Shown here one piece after another: positions 49,227 through 56,934 of a stretch of DNA of 64,000 nucleotides. This DNA is from DATMER01 sp035556715 (lineage in GTDB: Bacteria > Acidobacteriota > Thermoanaerobaculia > Multivoradales > UBA5704). The stretch spans positions 38,668-102,667 of the forward strand of contig DATMER010000125.1 of NCBI GenBank assembly GCA_035556715.1, read 5' to 3'. The position numbers and the translations under genes are program-made. The notes under the pieces are model-generated. The model saw only the letters and a list, made by a program, of their open reading frames with translations, searched no databases and was not told where the DNA came from. How positions within the stretch are numbered: the first letter of the stretch is position 1; each line of letters opens with the position of its first letter.

Positions 49227-51641
49227 ATGACGATCGCCGAGATCTTCGAGACGCTGGAGTACGGTCCCGCGCCCGAGAGCGCCGAGCCCGCCCAGGCATG
49301 GCTGGAGGCGCGCAACCGGGAGATCCTGCCCTTCATCGACGGCAGTTTCCATCGCCCGGAGCGCAAACCGGAAACGGACGACTTCTTCGACACGCTCAAC
49401 CCGGCGAACGCCAAGCCCCTGGCCCGCGTGGCCCAGTGCGGCAAGCCCGAGGTGGACGCCGCGGTCGCCGCGGCCCGCGCCGCGCAACCCGGCTGGTGGA
49501 AGATGGGCGGGCACGCCCGCGCCCGCCACCTCTACGCCATCGCCCGGCACATCCAGAAGAATGCCCGCCTCCTCGCCGTGCTGGAGACCCTCGACAACGG
49601 CAAGCCCATCCGCGAGACGCGGGACCTCGACATCCCCCTGGTCGCCCGGCACTTCTACCACCACGCGGGCTGGGCCCAGCTCATGGAGCGCGAGCTCCCC
49701 GGCTGGGTCCCGGTCGGAGTCGCGGGGCAGATCATCCCCTGGAACTTCCCGCTGCTCATGCTCGCCTGGAAGATCGCGCCGGCCCTCGCCATGGGCAACA
49801 CCGTCGTGCTCAAGCCCGCCGAGTTCACACCCCTGACCGCAATCGCCTTCGCCGAGATCTGCCGCGACGCCGGTCTGCCCAAGGGTGTGGTCAACATCGT
49901 GACCGGCGACGGCCGGACCGGAGAGCTGATCGTCCGCCATCCGGACATCGACAAGCTCGCCTTTACTGGATCGACCGACGTTGGCCGCATCCTCCGGGAG
50001 GCCACGGCGGGCAGCGGCAAGAAGCTCTCGCTCGAGCTGGGCGGCAAGTCCCCTTTCCTGGTGTTCGACGACGCCGACCTCGACAGCGCGGTCGAAGGGG
50101 TCGTGGACGCCATCTGGTTCAACCAGGGAGAGGTCTGCTGCGCGGGCTCGCGCCTGCTCGTCCATGAAGGCGTGGCCGAGGCCCTCTACACCAAGCTCCG
50201 GCAGCGCATGGAGACCCTGCGGGTCGGCGATCCGCGGGACAAGGCCATCGACATCGGCGCCATCATCGCCCCGGTGCAGCTCGAGCGTATCGACCGGCTG
50301 GTCAAGCAGGGGGTCGAGGAGGGGGCGAAGATGTGGCAGCCCTCCTGGAGCTGTCCGAAAGACGGCTGGTTCTATCCGCCCACCCTCTTCACCGGCGTCG
50401 AGCCCGCGGCCACGATCGCCCAGGTCGAGATCTTCGGCCCGGTCCTGGTCGCGATGACCTTCCGCACTCCGGAAGAGGCGATCGAGCTGGCCAACAACAC
50501 CCGTTTCGGCCTGGCCGCGAGCGTCTGGACCGAGAACATCAACCTCGCCCTGGAGATCGCCGCCAAGATCAAGGCCGGCACGGTCTGGATCAACAGCACC
50601 AACCTCTTCGACGCCGCCTCCGGCTTCGGCGGCTACCGCGAGAGCGGTTATGGCCGGGAAGGGGGCCGCGAGGGGCTCTGGGAGTACGTCAAGCCGCGCT
50701 GGCAGAAGGAAGCTTCGAAAGCCCGTCCCAAGCCCCGGCAGGAAGAGCCCAAAGAGGCGGGCGAGGACGCCGCGCCGAGCCCGTTCCCCGGGATCGACCG
50801 CACCGCCAAGATGTACGTCGGCGGCAAGCAGGCCCGGCCGGATGGCGAGTACAGCCGCAAGATCCTGGACCCCTCCGGGCGCCGGGTCGGTGAGGTGGGG
50901 GAGGGCAACCGCAAGGACGTGCGCAACGCGGTCGAAGCGGCGCGCAAGGCAGCCTCGGGCTGGGCCAAAGCCACCGCCCACCTCCGCTCCCAGATCCTCT
51001 ACTACGTGGCCGAGAACGTCGGAGCGCGCCGTGACGAGCTCGCCCGCCGCCTCCACGCCATGACCGGAGCCGGGCTCCAGGCCGGCCGCGCAGAAGTGGA
51101 CCTGTCGATCGAGCGCCTCTTCACCTACGCCGCCTGGGCGGACAAGTACGCCGGGCAGGTGCAGTCCACGCCGCTGCGCAACTTCACCTTCGCCGTCCAC
51201 GAGCCGATCGGAACCCTGGCGATCCTCTGCCCGGACGAGTGGCCCCTCCTCGCCTTCGTCTCGACCGTCGCCCCCGCGGTGGCCATGGGCAACGCCGTGG
51301 TGGCCGTCCCCTCCGAGCGCTGGCCGCTCGCCGCGACCGACCTCTACCAGGTCCTCGACACCTCCGACGTCCCCGGGGGAGTGATCAACATCCTGACCGG
51401 CTCCCGGGACACCCTCGCCGGCACCCTCGCCGCCCACGACGACGTCGACTGCCTCTGGTATTTCGGCGGTGATTCTGAAGGCGGCGCCGCCGTCGAGCGC
51501 GCCTCGATCGGCAACCTCAAGCGCACCTGGGTCGACTATGGTCATCCCCGCGACTGGGTCGATGCCGAGCAGGGAGTCGGGGAAGAGTTCCTGCGTCAGG
51601 CCATTCAAGTCAAGAACATCTGGGTCCCCTTCGGGGAGTGA
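49227..51641 (+). CDS. Double-length aldehyde dehydrogenase, second domain lacking catalytic Cys
   Basis: ATG 49227 starts four bases after deoC. The 804-residue protein has two aldehyde dehydrogenase domains joined by a Lys/Glu/Pro linker near 490-525. The first has GQIIPWNFPLLM, FTGSTDVGRIL, LELGGKSPFLVF (Glu) and FNQGEVCCAGSR (Cys), and NNTRFGLAASVWT. The second keeps EPIGTLAILCPDEWPLL and GGVINILTG but has FGG-type substitution at the Cys region and is short. Such fusions often follow deoC in bacteria and link deoxyribose breakdown to acetate/acetyl-CoA. NAD(P) is the expected acceptor. Confidence 0.9.
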   Translation: MTIAEIFETLEYGPAPESAEPAQAWLEARNREILPFIDGSFHRPERKPETDDFFDTLNPANAKPLARVAQCGKPEVDAAVAAARAAQPGWWKMGGHARARHLYAIARHIQKNARLLAVLETLDNGKPIRETRDLDIPLVARHFYHHAGWAQLMERELPGWVPVGVAGQIIPWNFPLLMLAWKIAPALAMGNTVVLKPAEFTPLTAIAFAEICRDAGLPKGVVNIVTGDGRTGELIVRHPDIDKLAFTGSTDVGRILREATAGSGKKLSLELGGKSPFLVFDDADLDSAVEGVVDAIWFNQGEVCCAGSRLLVHEGVAEALYTKLRQRMETLRVGDPRDKAIDIGAIIAPVQLERIDRLVKQGVEEGAKMWQPSWSCPKDGWFYPPTLFTGVEPAATIAQVEIFGPVLVAMTFRTPEEAIELANNTRFGLAASVWTENINLALEIAAKIKAGTVWINSTNLFDAASGFGGYRESGYGREGGREGLWEYVKPRWQKEASKARPKPRQEEPKEAGEDAAPSPFPGIDRTAKMYVGGKQARPDGEYSRKILDPSGRRVGEVGEGNRKDVRNAVEAARKAASGWAKATAHLRSQILYYVAENVGARRDELARRLHAMTGAGLQAGRAEVDLSIERLFTYAAWADKYAGQVQSTPLRNFTFAVHEPIGTLAILCPDEWPLLAFVSTVAPAVAMGNAVVAVPSERWPLAATDLYQVLDTSDVPGGVINILTGSRDTLAGTLAAHDDVDCLWYFGGDSEGGAAVERASIGNLKRTWVDYGHPRDWVDAEQGVGEEFLRQAIQVKNIWVPFGE

Positions 51642-51644
51642 GGC

Positions 51645-51668
51645 GGGAGGAGGCCGCTGCCTCCTCCC
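51645..51668. terminator. Bidirectional hairpin between convergent genes
   Basis: GGGAGGAGGC and GCCTCCTCCC form a perfect 10-bp stem around a CGCT loop, three bases after the dehydrogenase stop and 27 before the end of the convergent gene. There is no U-run. Confidence 0.5.
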
Positions 51669-51694
51669 CCGGTCATCCTCCCCCGGTCACCGGG

Positions 51695-52090
51695 CTAGTT
51701 GAGCAGGAAGCAGTCGCGCTCCTGGTGGTTGTCGCACTGCTTGAAGAAGATGGAGTAGTTGTAGACGTCCGTCTCCTGGCACTGATGGTCGAGGTTGGCG
51801 GTGAACTCCCACCTCGTGTACGACGGGCTCAAGTCATTGGGCTTGGCGAAGGTGAACCTGCGATTGTCCGACGTGCCGCCGAAGCTCCAGTACTCGATCC
51901 CGCGCTGGATGTCGAAGTTGCTGGTGCTCGGGTTGACATCGAACCGGGCCAGCCCCTGGCCGATGTAGTAGCCGGTGTCGGTGTAGTGGTAACAGATGTA
52001 CTGCTGGTTGTCCACGGGGAACTTCCGGGCCTCGGCGGACGCGACCAGAGCGACGAGCATCAGGGCGAACAGCAGCGACCTCTTCAACAT
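51695..52090 (-). CDS. Small secreted protein of unknown function
   Basis: ATG 52090 follows GAAGGAGTTGTC. The 131-residue protein has a signal peptide (LLFALMLVALVASAEA) and a mature part rich in Tyr, Asn and Phe with four cysteines (YICYHYTD, DHQCQETD, FKQCDNHQ, RDCFLLN), which could form two disulfides. I do not recognise the family. It borders the repeat-rich region; similar small secreted genes occur at 57843 and 60277. Confidence 0.72.
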   Translation of the reverse strand: MLKRSLLFALMLVALVASAEARKFPVDNQQYICYHYTDTGYYIGQGLARFDVNPSTSNFDIQRGIEYWSFGGTSDNRRFTFAKPNDLSPSYTRWEFTANLDHQCQETDVYNYSIFFKQCDNHQERDCFLLN

Positions 52091-52312
52091 GACAACTCCT
52101 TCATGCCAGGGAACCTGGCGATGTGGGCGCCGCGTCGAAGGCTGCGGATCGTCCGCCACCCCGCGCGCCGCCCCGTTGCGGTCAGGCATGGAGGGCAAGC
52201 CCGGGGCCAGGATGTAAACTGTTGAAGATAAAGATCTTGAAATATCTGCCCGTCCCATATGCGGGACTCGGGGCTCTGAAAGCCGATGCCGGAGTCCCGA
52301 AGCCGGGATGGG

Positions 52313-52483
52313 CACCTCACCCCCTGTCCCCCTCTCCCATCTCCCACCCCGGCCCCCGCCGGGAGAGGGGGGACGTAGCTGAAGCCGCCGTGCCTCGCGC
52401 TGGGCAACTCAGCCCCAGAAACGTTCCCCCTCTCCCGGGGATGGGTGGGCGGGAGATGGGAGAGGGGGAAAGGGGGTGAGGTC
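52313..52483. repeat. Long imperfect inverted repeat, C-rich/G-rich arms
   Basis: CACCTCACCCCCTGTCCCC at 52313 onward pairs with GGGGAAAGGGGGTGAGGTC ending at 52483, and the matching continues inward (CTCTCCCATCTCCC with GGGAGATGGGAGAG, then GGGAGAGGGGG with CCCCCTCTCCC). Each arm is roughly 65 bases. It contains no gene and resembles the short palindromic intergenic elements common in GC-rich genomes. The stretch 52091-52312 before it shows nothing further. Confidence 0.7.
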
Positions 52484-52493
52484 CTCCTGGCAC

Positions 52494-52877
52494 GGATGGT
52501 TTCCAAACACGAAGCGGACGGTCCGGATCGCGTTCCGGACGGTGCCGACCGCGTTTCGGATGATTCAAACCACGTTTCGGACAGTGCCGCAGGCGACCCG
52601 GACGGTTCCGATGGCCTCGCAGAGGGCTCGAAACGCGCTGAGGATGGTTCCGACCGCGGAGCGGATGGTTGTGGATGCGAAGCGGACGGTCCGAACCGGA
52701 TCACGGATGTTGCCCAAGGCGTTCCGAACGGTTCGCAATGCCCTGCGGACGGTGCCGATCGCGTTGCGGATGGTCCTGAATGCGTTGCGGACGCTCCCGA
52801 TCTCGTTGCGGACGGCTCCGAACGCGCCGCGGACGGTTCCGATCTCATTGCGGACGGCTCCGAACACGCTGCGGATG
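52494..52877. repeat. 21-bp-period minisatellite, left part (about 18 units)
   Basis: Units vary around GCGGACGGTTCCGAACGCGTT with CGGA-nGGT and CC-GA-nnGC the most constant parts. The 21-bp spacing holds over roughly 380 bases. Because 21 is a multiple of three, all frames tend to stay open and encode degenerate heptads such as FRTVPTA or VRNAFGT. No ribosome site or stable start supports coding. It continues beyond the inserted unit at 56935. Confidence 0.9.
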
Positions 52878-52899
52878 GGTAGTGTCCTAGTTTGAATTC
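52878..52899. repeat. Left terminal inverted repeat
   Basis: GGTAGTGTCCTAGTTTGAAT begins the 22-bp repeat. The stop codon of the transposase (complement of CTA at 52887-52889) is inside it. Confidence 0.85.
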
Positions 52900-53768
52900 G
52901 CCCTCCGGTACGGACCCCGCTTGGCGCCCGTCGCGACGTCGGGAAGCAGGGCAACCAGCTCCGCCACAGACCAGACCCGAGAGGTGACCCCGGCAGCCAT
53001 CGCAGGGGTGACGCGTAGGGTCTGATGGATGCGGCAGAAGTTGTAATGGGCGAAGAACAGGCCGAGCGCCGCGGTATGGTTCTCGACCTTCTTGGAGAAA
53101 GCATTGGTCAAACGGGTGAAGCGGCGGATGCTCATCCGCATCGTGAGATTGGCGCGCTCCACATAGCTGGTAGAGACGTGCTTGGGATCGGGGCAGCCCT
53201 GGACGGCAGACTTGGACGTTCCGGTGCAAATCGCGGGGCTGTAGCGTACTTCTGGACCTTCCGGAGCGGCACCGTAGTGCTTTACAAGCTGCGCGAAGTC
53301 CACGCCCCCGCCAAAGGCATCCTCGACCGCCTGAAGGTACATCTTGTGCCCGTCACTGGTGAGCTGGACCCGGTTGACCATCCGGCTTGCTACGTCCTGC
53401 ATGAACTCAGTGGCGCACCCTGCGTCACGCATGCCGACCAGGAAGGACGGGACAAGCTTCGTGTCCGCATCGATGCAGGTGAACGTCCAGACGTCGCCAA
53501 AGCCAAACGTGCCGACCTTGTCCTGGGGGACGTTCTTCGCCTTGGCATAGACGAAGCTCCAGATCTCGTCCACCTGGAGCCGCTTGCAGGAGAGGTTCCG
53601 GAGCTGCTCGTCCTGCATGCGGATGCAGGCGTCTCCGATCTCCCGCCACAACTTCATGACTGTATCCTTAGAGACGTTGCACATGCGGGCCGTAGCGCGG
53701 ATGCCGCAGCCTTCCACCAGGGCGGACACGATCTGGACTCGCTTCGGGGTGCTGAGGACGTTTGCCAT
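52887..53768 (-). CDS. IS1-like DDE transposase
   Basis: Start ATG 53768 gives 293 residues; ATG 53777 is possible. The N-terminal part has a helix-turn-helix (GIRATARMCNVSKDTVMKLW). The catalytic core has VDEIWSFVYAKAKN (Asp), FTCIDADTKL (Asp) and STSYVERANLTMRMSIRR (Glu), followed by FAHYNFCRIHQTLRVTPAMA. This is an IS1-superfamily single-ORF transposase, unlike the frameshifted InsAB of E. coli IS1. The frame is intact, so it could be active. A promoter just before it would give a leaderless message. Confidence 0.92.
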   Translation of the reverse strand: MANVLSTPKRVQIVSALVEGCGIRATARMCNVSKDTVMKLWREIGDACIRMQDEQLRNLSCKRLQVDEIWSFVYAKAKNVPQDKVGTFGFGDVWTFTCIDADTKLVPSFLVGMRDAGCATEFMQDVASRMVNRVQLTSDGHKMYLQAVEDAFGGGVDFAQLVKHYGAAPEGPEVRYSPAICTGTSKSAVQGCPDPKHVSTSYVERANLTMRMSIRRFTRLTNAFSKKVENHTAALGLFFAHYNFCRIHQTLRVTPAMAAGVTSRVWSVAELVALLPDVATGAKRGPYRRANSN

Positions 53769-53775
53769 ACTAGAC

Positions 53776-53804
53776 ATTATGCGTGAGCGCGCTGGCAAAG
53801 TCAA
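53776..53804 (-). promoter_or_regulatory. Transposase promoter, probably leaderless transcript
   Basis: On the minus strand TTGACT (53804-53799) and CATAAT (53781-53776) are exactly 17 bases apart. Only seven bases separate the -10 box from ATG 53768, so transcription would start at or next to the start codon. No ribosome site is present. Confidence 0.6.
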
Positions 53805-53937
53805 GCAGGTCGACGATTATATATTGACGGGCTTAACCGCAGTAGGGTAGTGTGGATTGAGGCTTGTCGGAGAACGTGTACCCGCGGACAGCCCGAACTT
53901 CCTATGACACTCTGAGGGTGGAAAACGAAACCGGCCT

Positions 53938-54594
53938 ATGGCGTCATATCCGGACCTTACTGCTTGCGGTATTCGCTATATGCACTTCAGCTTCCACGCG
54001 GCTGGTGGGCTAGAGGAGATTGATGCTTTCTGGGAAAAACGTGGATTGAATCGGTCCAGGGAGCGTCTCTTGTTTACCGGTTACTCGCGGCAAGGACGAC
54101 GGCACACGGCGTATCTTCAGTGGGCACGTAGCCACGACGGTTGTAGCGATGTGTATTTAGGCTTGGATGCACGCAAGCCTTCTCTGGTATGGCCTCACAG
54201 GCCACAAAAGCTTTATCAGCTTCGCAACAGGGATTTTAGAGATTTTATCACCCTGATTCGGGAGTTGGATGTTTCACTCGGCATCCGAGCGCGATATGCG
54301 TACCCTTGGGGTAAGGACATGGAGTCAGTTCCTCGTCCTCCTCGGGCTCGCATTAGAAGTATCTCGTTCGATATTCTCGACGATGAAAAGAATCCAGCGG
54401 TTAACCTCACATACGAGCGGCAAGACGAGGGTGGATGGATAGCAGTTGTCGAGCCCATAGACCGCTTCCCGTTTCCAGAGGACAAGAATTTCTTTTTGCA
54501 ACCTTACGAGCTTGGGTGCTCGCTCGCGAAGGCAATTAGGCAGGAGCCCGGAAATGAACAGCAACGTAAAGCAATTTCCACATCCCCATCCTAA
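53938..54594 (+). CDS. Passenger protein of unknown function
   Basis: The 218-residue protein has no signal or membrane segment and is rich in Arg, Tyr, Trp and Phe (FWEKRGLNRSRERLLFTGY, YLQWARSHDG). I recognise no family. Its DNA has lower GC than the chromosome, suggesting foreign origin. It is divergent from the transposase, about 170 bases away, and its end overlaps the next gene by 41 bases. It may be an immunity- or defence-type cargo, but nothing in the sequence proves it. Confidence 0.6.
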   Translation: MASYPDLTACGIRYMHFSFHAAGGLEEIDAFWEKRGLNRSRERLLFTGYSRQGRRHTAYLQWARSHDGCSDVYLGLDARKPSLVWPHRPQKLYQLRNRDFRDFITLIRELDVSLGIRARYAYPWGKDMESVPRPPRARIRSISFDILDDEKNPAVNLTYERQDEGGWIAVVEPIDRFPFPEDKNFFLQPYELGCSLAKAIRQEPGNEQQRKAISTSPS

Positions 54595-54976
54595 CAGGAC
54601 AGCGCCACCTTCTACTGGGCCAGATGCCGAAAAGCTTCAAAGGCTTCTCGGGCAGTTGGTCGAGGCCACCAGCAGAGCCGCCGAACCTACACCGCAGCGA
54701 GACAAAGAGATTCGGATTCGGAATTTCCGAAGCTCCAAGTACTCGCTGGTTGATGATTTGATAATCGCCTTGGAGGATCGGGGTAATGGTGAGTATGTTG
54801 CCACGTCGTTTGATACTGGCCAATACGGTCACGGCTACAGTCCCGACAATGCCATACAGCATCTTTGCTCAGTGCTAGAGGATTATTACGAGTTACTGCT
54901 TGAGGACGAAGGGCATCTCAGCGAGCGCCTTGACGGTCATTTGCGCTATCTTCGATCCATTCTGAGAGAGCGTTAA
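54554..54976 (+). CDS. Passenger protein, HicB-antitoxin-like region
   Basis: ATG 54554 follows AGGAGCCCGGAA. The 140-residue protein has a disordered Pro-rich N-terminus and a C-terminal segment ALEDRGNGEYVATSFDTG with SPDNAIQHLCSVLEDYYELL, which recalls the E-G-x-Y-x-A plus helix pattern of HicB-type partial folds. The TAA directly abuts the ATG of the next gene, as in toxin-antitoxin pairs. The family call is weak; no DNA-binding tail is seen. Confidence 0.5.
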   Translation: MNSNVKQFPHPHPNRTAPPSTGPDAEKLQRLLGQLVEATSRAAEPTPQRDKEIRIRNFRSSKYSLVDDLIIALEDRGNGEYVATSFDTGQYGHGYSPDNAIQHLCSVLEDYYELLLEDEGHLSERLDGHLRYLRSILRER

Positions 54977-55270
54977 ATGTCTATCACCAAACAGGAGGCG
55001 GGGAAGGTAGTAAAGAAATTTAAAATGAAGGAGCGCAAAGGGAAAGAGCTGTTCTACAAGTTCATTTGGAAGGGGACAACAGTTCTGACCACTGCCATCC
55101 CGAAGGGCAAGGGACCGCTAAACTGTGCTAATGATTTTCGGAAGCAGCTTTTGTTAAGCGAGGAAGAACTCGAAGCCGCAAAGAAATGCCCGTTTAAGAG
55201 GCCCGACTTGATAGCTCGCCTGAAGAAGGCGGGCGAGATTCCCGAAGGGGATGAGGATACTGAGGACTAA
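54977..55270 (+). CDS. Small basic protein, HicA-toxin-like
   Basis: The 97-residue Lys-rich protein has KVVKKFKMKERKGKELFYKF, then a short beta pair (TTVLTTAIPKG) and a helix (NDFRKQLLLSEEELEAAKK). This is similar in layout to HicA-type RNA-binding toxins, which have a dsRBD-like fold with a catalytic His; no such His is present, so it may not be a nuclease. It starts one base after the preceding stop and overlaps the convergent gene by 4 bases. Confidence 0.5.
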   Translation: MSITKQEAGKVVKKFKMKERKGKELFYKFIWKGTTVLTTAIPKGKGPLNCANDFRKQLLLSEEELEAAKKCPFKRPDLIARLKKAGEIPEGDEDTED

Positions 55271-55521
55271 CCGTCGTCTTTCTTCCATCGTGCCGCCGCC
55301 GCCTTCCGCGCACTCTCTGCTCGTTCCTCGGGCGTCATCTTAGCGGCACGGGCCTTCCCTCCCTTCACTCCTCCAAGCCTCCCCAGGGCAACGGCTGCGG
55401 GGTTCTTCTCGCGCTCGGGTGGAGACGGGGGAGCTTCTCCTATCGCCTCCAGGAAGACGGCATGGGCGAGCTCGTTGGGGTCGCGGGGTCGCTTTGGGGG
55501 CTTGCGTGGGCGGTCAGGCAT
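55267..55521 (-). CDS. Small basic protein with GGxKGGKARAAKMTPEER motif
   Basis: ATG 55521 begins an 84-residue Pro/Arg/Lys/Ala-rich protein. The C-terminal GGVKGGKARAAKMTPEERAE and ARKAAAARWKK pattern occurs in many small bacterial and mobile-element proteins of unknown function and may bind nucleic acid. It converges on the HicA-like gene. Confidence 0.65.
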   Translation of the reverse strand: MPDRPRKPPKRPRDPNELAHAVFLEAIGEAPPSPPEREKNPAAVALGRLGGVKGGKARAAKMTPEERAESARKAAAARWKKDDG

Positions 55522-55606
55522 GACCCATGATAGCACCTGCCCCGTTGACAGTCGAGCCAGTCACCGACGAAGCTTGTTTCCTGAGAGAGAAAGGAGCAAG
55601 AACATC

Positions 55607-55732
55607 ATGTTCACGTGGCACCTCCTCTGTTACAGGTACGAGGCCCTTCGCACGGCAACCATTGAAGACGCTATCAGAGCCATGCACTACGAAGTTGAGA
55701 CCGGAACGCTCCTATTCGGCATGCAGCTCTAA
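55607..55732 (+). CDS. 41-residue protein, possible gene
   Basis: ATG 55607 follows AGAAAGGAGCAAGAAC, a good ribosome site. The product is 41 residues (MFTWHLLCYRYEALRTATIE and on) with no recognisable domain. It is too short for confident coding and lies between convergent and divergent genes. Confidence 0.4.
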   Translation: MFTWHLLCYRYEALRTATIEDAIRAMHYEVETGTLLFGMQL

Positions 55733-55773
55733 AAGGAGAAGGAGCGGCCCGGACAGGCACCGCCCCTCGAAGC

Positions 55774-56211
55774 TCAGGCTTGCTCTGAGACGTGGCGTTC
55801 TACGGTAGCGGTTCCTGCCTCACCCCGGGCATAAGCGGGTGCCAGCTCGGAGGCTAAGGCTTGGCACTGGCGAGCCGTCCGGAGCGTGGCGATGATCTGC
55901 CCCGTCCGGAGGTTCACCAGCGTACGCGGGTGGCAGCGGTCGGGGCCTGAACCGTTGCCCTGGTAGTAAGCGAAGGGAGGGGACACCATGCCCCGGACGT
56001 GGACCTCCTGGCCGTCCAGGACGACGCGGAAGACGCCCTTGTGCCAGGACAGGCGCAGAGGACGCCCGGCCCGCGTGCGCGCCTCTAGGTAGGCGTCCAG
56101 GGCGCGGCCTGCCCACGATCCGACCGAAGCAAAGCCCTCGTTGTCCGCTGCCTGCTTCCAGCGAACCGACTGCGGCATGGTCGCCCGCACGTTGAACTGC
56201 GCCACCTTCAC
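55774..56211 (-). CDS. Passenger operon protein 3, W-x-x-AA helical domain
   Basis: The 145-residue protein begins KVAQFNVRATMPQSVRWKQA, then ADNEGFASVGSWAGRALDAY. This segment aligns by eye with one in the upstream gene product (RVTHEQWVRWHEAASNGSMK and ARAADFYAARL). A beta-rich C-terminal half with a VVLDGQEVHVRG segment follows. The N-terminus resembles plasmid ribbon-helix-helix-type proteins. It overlaps the upstream gene by 4 bases. Confidence 0.6.
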   Translation of the reverse strand: MKVAQFNVRATMPQSVRWKQAADNEGFASVGSWAGRALDAYLEARTRAGRPLRLSWHKGVFRVVLDGQEVHVRGMVSPPFAYYQGNGSGPDRCHPRTLVNLRTGQIIATLRTARQCQALASELAPAYARGEAGTATVERHVSEQA

Positions 56212-56432
56212 AGCCTGCCGTCCTTCTCCAGGCGGCGGGCCATCTCTCCCCGGGCCTTCAGCCGGGCAGCGTAGAAGTCGGCAGCGCGGGCGAGGTAGGT
56301 ACCAAGATGGGGCTTCATCGACCCGTTGCTGGCGGCTTCATGCCAGCGGACCCATTGCTCGTGAGTGACACGGACGGTGACGGTGCGATCCGCGTCGATC
56401 GGCCAGATACGGCGGCTCTTCTCCTGTCCCAT
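56208..56432 (-). CDS. Passenger operon protein 2, small W-x-x-AA domain
   Basis: ATG 56432 overlaps the previous stop by one base (TTG 56435 is also in frame); a GGGGGGAGGG ribosome site precedes it. The 74-residue protein consists almost only of the ribbon-helix-helix-like segment TVTVRVTHEQWVRWHEAASN with LARAADFYAARLKAR. It may be a DNA-binding regulator. It shares this segment with the next gene product, so a duplication is likely. Confidence 0.6.
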   Translation of the reverse strand: MGQEKSRRIWPIDADRTVTVRVTHEQWVRWHEAASNGSMKPHLGTYLARAADFYAARLKARGEMARRLEKDGRL

Positions 56433-56761
56433 CAACCCTCCCCCCTCTCACGCTGGCGCTCCTGCCAGTCATAGAACAGGCTTCCGGGGCTCTCCGTAAT
56501 CGCCTCCTGGATGAGCTTCTGCAACGGCTTGACGTAGTCCGTCAAACCGCACTCCAGAGAGCCGCGCAGAGAGAACGTGAGGGACTCGGGGATCTCCCCG
56601 GTTCCCATCGCTTCGGCCTGGGGAGGGTCTGGGAGCCGAAAGTGGATCTCCTCCAGGAACCAGCGGAGCAGTCCTACCAGCTCCAGGACACGCTTCAAGA
56701 TGCGTTGTGCTTCGGCTTCTCGTGGGGTAGCTGCGGGGATAGACTGCTGGCGGTCGGGCAT
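56432..56761 (-). CDS. Passenger operon protein 1, helical, unknown function
   Basis: The 109-residue protein has a helical middle (AEAQRILKRVLELVGLLRWFLEEIHF) and a C-terminal helix ending in DWQERQRERGEG. No family is recognised. It is first in the three-gene minus operon that starts 173 bases from the right end of the mobile unit. Confidence 0.55.
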   Translation of the reverse strand: MPDRQQSIPAATPREAEAQRILKRVLELVGLLRWFLEEIHFRLPDPPQAEAMGTGEIPESLTFSLRGSLECGLTDYVKPLQKLIQEAITESPGSLFYDWQERQRERGEG

Positions 56762-56912
56762 AGGACTAGTACTCCTGTGCTTGGCTAGGCCTCGTTCGGA
56801 GGGTCACAGCTCCGGGCGGGGCCGCTTCTCTGTGCAGGAGAGGGGAACGCTTCCCCCCTTTACAGGGGGAAGCTACAGGAGAATCAGCGGGTTAGGTGGG
56901 CGGGCCGGGGCG
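56762..56912. other. Right end of the unit with a hairpin
   Basis: No gene is evident here. GCTTCCCCC and GGGGGAAGC (56849-56873) form a perfect 9-bp hairpin with a short loop; the function is unknown. Confidence 0.5.
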
Positions 56913-56934
56913 GATTTCAAAATAGGACACTACC
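56913..56934. repeat. Right terminal inverted repeat
   Basis: The reverse complement of 56913-56934 reads GGTAGTGTCCTATTTTGAAA and on, matching the left end at 20 of 22 positions. Confidence 0.85.

Larger units (their letters stand above)
52878..56934. mobile_element. IS1-like transposable unit with passenger genes (4057 bp)
   Basis: The ends are GGTAGTGTCC and GGACACTACC, within 22-bp inverted repeats matching at 20 of 22 positions. The flanks are TGCGGATG and TGCGGACG, an 8-bp duplication with one mismatch. Without the unit and one flank copy, GCTCCGAACACGCTGCGGATG joins GCTCCGAACGCATCGCGGACA, two complete 21-bp units in phase. The transposase lies at the left end; passenger genes fill the rest. 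No internal second transposase copy is seen. Confidence 0.85.

Noticed and set aside
52262..52297. GGGACTC/GAGTCCC inverted repeat as a terminator
   Set aside because: Seven-base arms around a long loop with no U-run and no gene ending there.
52476..52895. Possible coding of the 21-bp array as heptad-repeat protein
   Set aside because: Frames are open because the period is a multiple of three; there is no ribosome site, and units differ without keeping residues.
53846..53853. GGTAGTGT inside the mobile unit as a second IS end
   Set aside because: It is in direct, not inverted, orientation to the left end and matches only 8 bases.
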